Source of the DNA: Paramarasmius palmivorus | Lineage: Eukaryota; Basidiomycota; Agaricomycetes; Agaricales; Marasmiaceae | DNA: 46,253 bases | Assembly (NCBI GenBank): GCA_037176845.1 | Contig: JAYKXP010000248.1 | Location: 1-46,253, forward strand | Reading direction: 5' to 3' | Part shown: piece by piece, positions 43,571 through 46,253 of the stretch | How positions within the stretch are numbered: position 1 is the first letter of the stretch | Layout of the letters: every line of letters starts with the position of its first letter | Program-made: the position numbers and the translations under genes | Notes under the pieces: model-generated | The model's database searches: none | Told to the model about the DNA's origin: nothing | The model's input: the letters and a program-made list of their open reading frames with translations, nothing else

Positions 43571-45888
43571 CCCTCTCGACCAGGCTATGACCCCGGCGAT
43601 TGTCCTATGGAGACTCTTTCCCCGTTGGAATGAGTCTTACGGCTATGAATAGAGAGCTCAAGAAGTTGAATTCCAAACTAGTACTGCTATTCGCCAACGT
43701 ACCGTTTCAGATCTAGTTTAGTCTCCTTCTCCTTCTCCGAGTGGCTGCACTGACCAGATTGCCATATACATGAGTGTCTATGCAATCTCCGTCGTAAATG
43801 AGGTTAAATCCTTTCCCCTCCAGGATTGGTGATACCGACTTACTGTAGTCTAGGAAGCCATTGATAATTGAGGTGATGACGGAAGGGGCAGTGAAAGGGA
43901 AGATTGAAGGATTTGGTGTCCGGTACCTCTTCTTCTATTGCTGGAGGCGGGGCGATGATAAAGTCACTTGTCAGAACACAATGATGTTAACGTGCGCAGT
44001 GCATCACATCATGGCTTTTTCTCGAAAGAGGCCGTGTCGTCTGCGGGGCACTCATGGTTATCCGAAGAAGGGATATTTTCAGCGACGCGAGCATGTAGTT
44101 TTACTGTTAAGTTAAAGTTTCGGTACAGTAATTGAGGGCACCTAGAATAAAGAAGCTCTCACAGTCAATAATGCGCATGACAGAGGCAGATTTTCCAAGT
44201 ACAACTCACCTTGACAGCTTCACGTTCTTTCATACTAGTTGTAACTGACACCAATCTCTCATGATCAATCATACGTTCGTTCCGATCATCCGTAGATCGA
44301 TAGGTATCCATACTTCCAGATACCTCGTAGCCGCGCCACTGTAGTCCCTGTTTTCATTGCCAAAGCCCAAGACACATATTCTACGTCGTAGCTGTAACCT
44401 CCGTCTGAAGGCTCGGAGTATCAGCAATGTGCTAACTTCAGGATCGAGGGTTGTAAATCGTCAAGCATAAGGAACTACAGACAAACACGCAGGTAGTACG
44501 GTACCCCAAAACTAAAGGGAGTACGTCGAACAAACCAGACCATCGCAGTAACCATACAGCCATAAGTACCCCCGATTTGTCGCGGATCGCGAGTACGCCC
44601 GCGCGTCCCATCCTCTTACCCTAAATATTACCGTCAGGAAAAGGAAGCATGATATGTGGATTAGGAACACACCATCTACAAAATCCTTCGTGATCTCCCC
44701 GAAGACTAGCATTACCTGCACCATCTGAAGCTAATATGTTCCGCCCTATGACGCCTGCTGGAGAAGTAAACAATGCAGCGGGGTTGGCGTCAATTTACGA
44801 CGCTGGGAGACCTGCCATGATCGGGTATCGACATCTTGGGCTCGTGGAATAGCTATACTTGAAGCCGAACGGTGTAGGTGAATTTAAAAGGGTCAAAAAT
44901 TATGTTCACACCGCTCGCGAGTGCCGGGAGTTGCCGGGAGAGCAGCCGAGGCGCTTCGGTAACCGCCCATAGCGACCAGTCCGATCTTCGAGACATTCTA
45001 GTGCGTGGTAGCTACCAGCATCTTTTGTTGAAGATTATACATACATACGACAGCCAATATGTACATGTCATCATGAGCTCTTCAATTCACATCCCATTCC
45101 AGCTTTAGTAAAACATCATCGTACTTAGAAGATATCAACTAGTTTGGTTGCAAATCTAAACAATCCCCGGCCATCCGAGAGCATGAGATTTATCAACGAA
45201 ATCTCAATGACTATGTAAATGTACAGAAGTTGTTGCTCGACTGCGCGGTAACTCACTTATCAGTACGTTCGGTAGTTAAAATAATTGGGTAATCGCCGCG
45301 AGACACCATTTCCATTTACTTGGAATTATCGCCGATAGCTTCACGTACTAGGGAAACGTTCAAAGCTTTATCGAGTCGCTTGCTCGCTAGGCTATCGAAT
45401 AGGGGTTTTGTTGCATATCTTTCTCAGTGGAATAAAATACGTAGGGGGGTGTTCAGAGTCGTACCCAATGAAAGTCGACGCCTGGCAAGACTCTCGCCGG
45501 AGGCCCACGCCGCCTAAAGTGGAATGGACGTTGTGCGCGGAGCGCGACGCGAAAGTAATTTTTGATACTTTAGTAGTTGTCCTACTCGAGTCACAATGCT
45601 TACGCCAAGGTACTAGCTAGCCTTCGAGTTCTCGGGCCTCGGCCGCCGCATCTCACACCAGCTAGCTTACTCATAGAACCATATGAAGGTCAAAACATAC
45701 TAGACCCCCATACATTCGGTCGTTTATTAGAACTATCGAGCTTGTTAATCACACATTGAGTACAAGCGGTCTACTCGGACTCGACAGAGCAAGGCAAAGA
45801 GTATGATAGCGAGATGCATGATGCATAAAGCTAGTTTAACAAGGTCTCCAAAGATAAAAGTCCCCCTATCACCTCACAGTTACAGATC
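43571..45888. other. No recognisable gene
   Basis: 2.3 kb in which I find no domain, no paralogue of the window's families and no clear repeat. Open frames of 60-85 codons (for example 43861-44115, 45320-45517) lack any supporting feature. It may be old transposon or intergenic DNA. Confidence 0.4.
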
Positions 45889-46253
45889 ATGCGTCTCACC
45901 TCAAATCAAACTCGCTCTTGTTCGGCGTCCCGGCGGGCTACATCCGGCAAGCATAGCCTAAAAGCTTTTCAAACCATCGGCATCAACCCACTCTTATCAC
46001 TCGCAATCCTCGCCTCTTCCTTTCCTACTTCCTATAACACGTCACAGCATCAGGATTATGAAAAGTCTGACAACATCGCGCAGCTCCTCGAAGAACATAG
46101 GATCCAATCGTCCGTATCAGCCATCATAGTAGTGTCCCCCGCAGAACAACAGCGACATCTGCAGATGCGGCCAAAAAGCTGGTGTAAAGGTGTTTGTTTC
46201 TTCAGAAGTTTGGGCTTCCAACGAATGGCTTCTAGTCATGTGGGCTGAGGCGA
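45889..46253 (+). pseudogene. NmrA-like/isoflavone-reductase-like fragment with frameshifts
   Basis: The window ends inside this gene. Reading across frames gives the ordered landmarks of an NmrA-like NAD(P)-binding protein: KLALV, a glycine-rich GVPAGYI, GKHSLKAFQTIGIN, AQLLEEHRIQ, SAIIVVSPAEQQRHL, ADAAKK and AGVKVFVSSE. These landmarks lie in different frames: one extra base near 45923, one near 45944, one missing near 46159 and one missing near 46177. Each stretch is well preserved, so the damage is recent or reflects assembly errors. The family uses NAD(P)H and includes redox-sensing regulators and reductases. The remainder lies beyond the window. Confidence 0.7.

Overview
The window looks like nuclear DNA from a mushroom-forming basidiomycete (Agaricomycetes). 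Genes have short (about 50-90 bp) GT-AG introns. A single-exon mitochondrial Obg GTPase (MTG2 type) and an RCF1/HIG1 respiratory supercomplex factor sit head to head. There is a DUF6535 membrane protein and a multi-exon gene of an uncharacterised agaric-specific large-protein family, both typical of Agaricomycetes. All assignments rest on reading motifs by eye; no database search was possible.

Layout. 0.4-10.9 kb: a small all-beta protein gene (family 'L', copy L1, minus), a Gal80-like Gfo/Idh/MocA protein (plus, three exons), a convergent seven-exon short-chain dehydrogenase (minus), a DUF6535 membrane protein (plus) and a small uncertain gene (minus). 11.4-14.3 kb: duplicated DNA with L2 (minus), a decayed L5 and a 36-bp tail of a secreted-protein gene. 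14.4-16.8 kb: the conserved RCF1/MTG2 pair. 16.9-18.8 kb: duplicated non-coding DNA and L3 (plus). 18.95-26.8 kb: a 1.4-kb inverted-repeat element abutting a 6.5-kb DNA transposon whose protein carries an Ulp1-type cysteine protease, a Cys/His segment and a DDE-like transposase. 26.8-43.6 kb: a dense family nursery of large 'P' proteins (P1, P2, broken P3, relic P4), secreted 'A' proteins (A1, A2, relic A3) and L4, shuffled by direct and inverted duplications. 43.6-45.9 kb: nothing recognisable. 45.9-46.25 kb: an NmrA-like oxidoreductase broken by several single-base indels.

How it fits together. The conserved housekeeping genes (RCF1, MTG2) are an island between rapidly duplicating accessory genes. 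Three families (L cytosolic, A secreted, P large kinase-like) recur next to each other, in part on shared duplicated segments. Every L and A gene that looks intact has a TATA-like box 75-185 bp upstream of its ATG. The most interesting material is this L/A/P neighbourhood, including an inverted duplication linking the 12-kb and 34-kb loci and an apparent intron exonisation in P2. Whether L, A and P work together is inference from co-location only.
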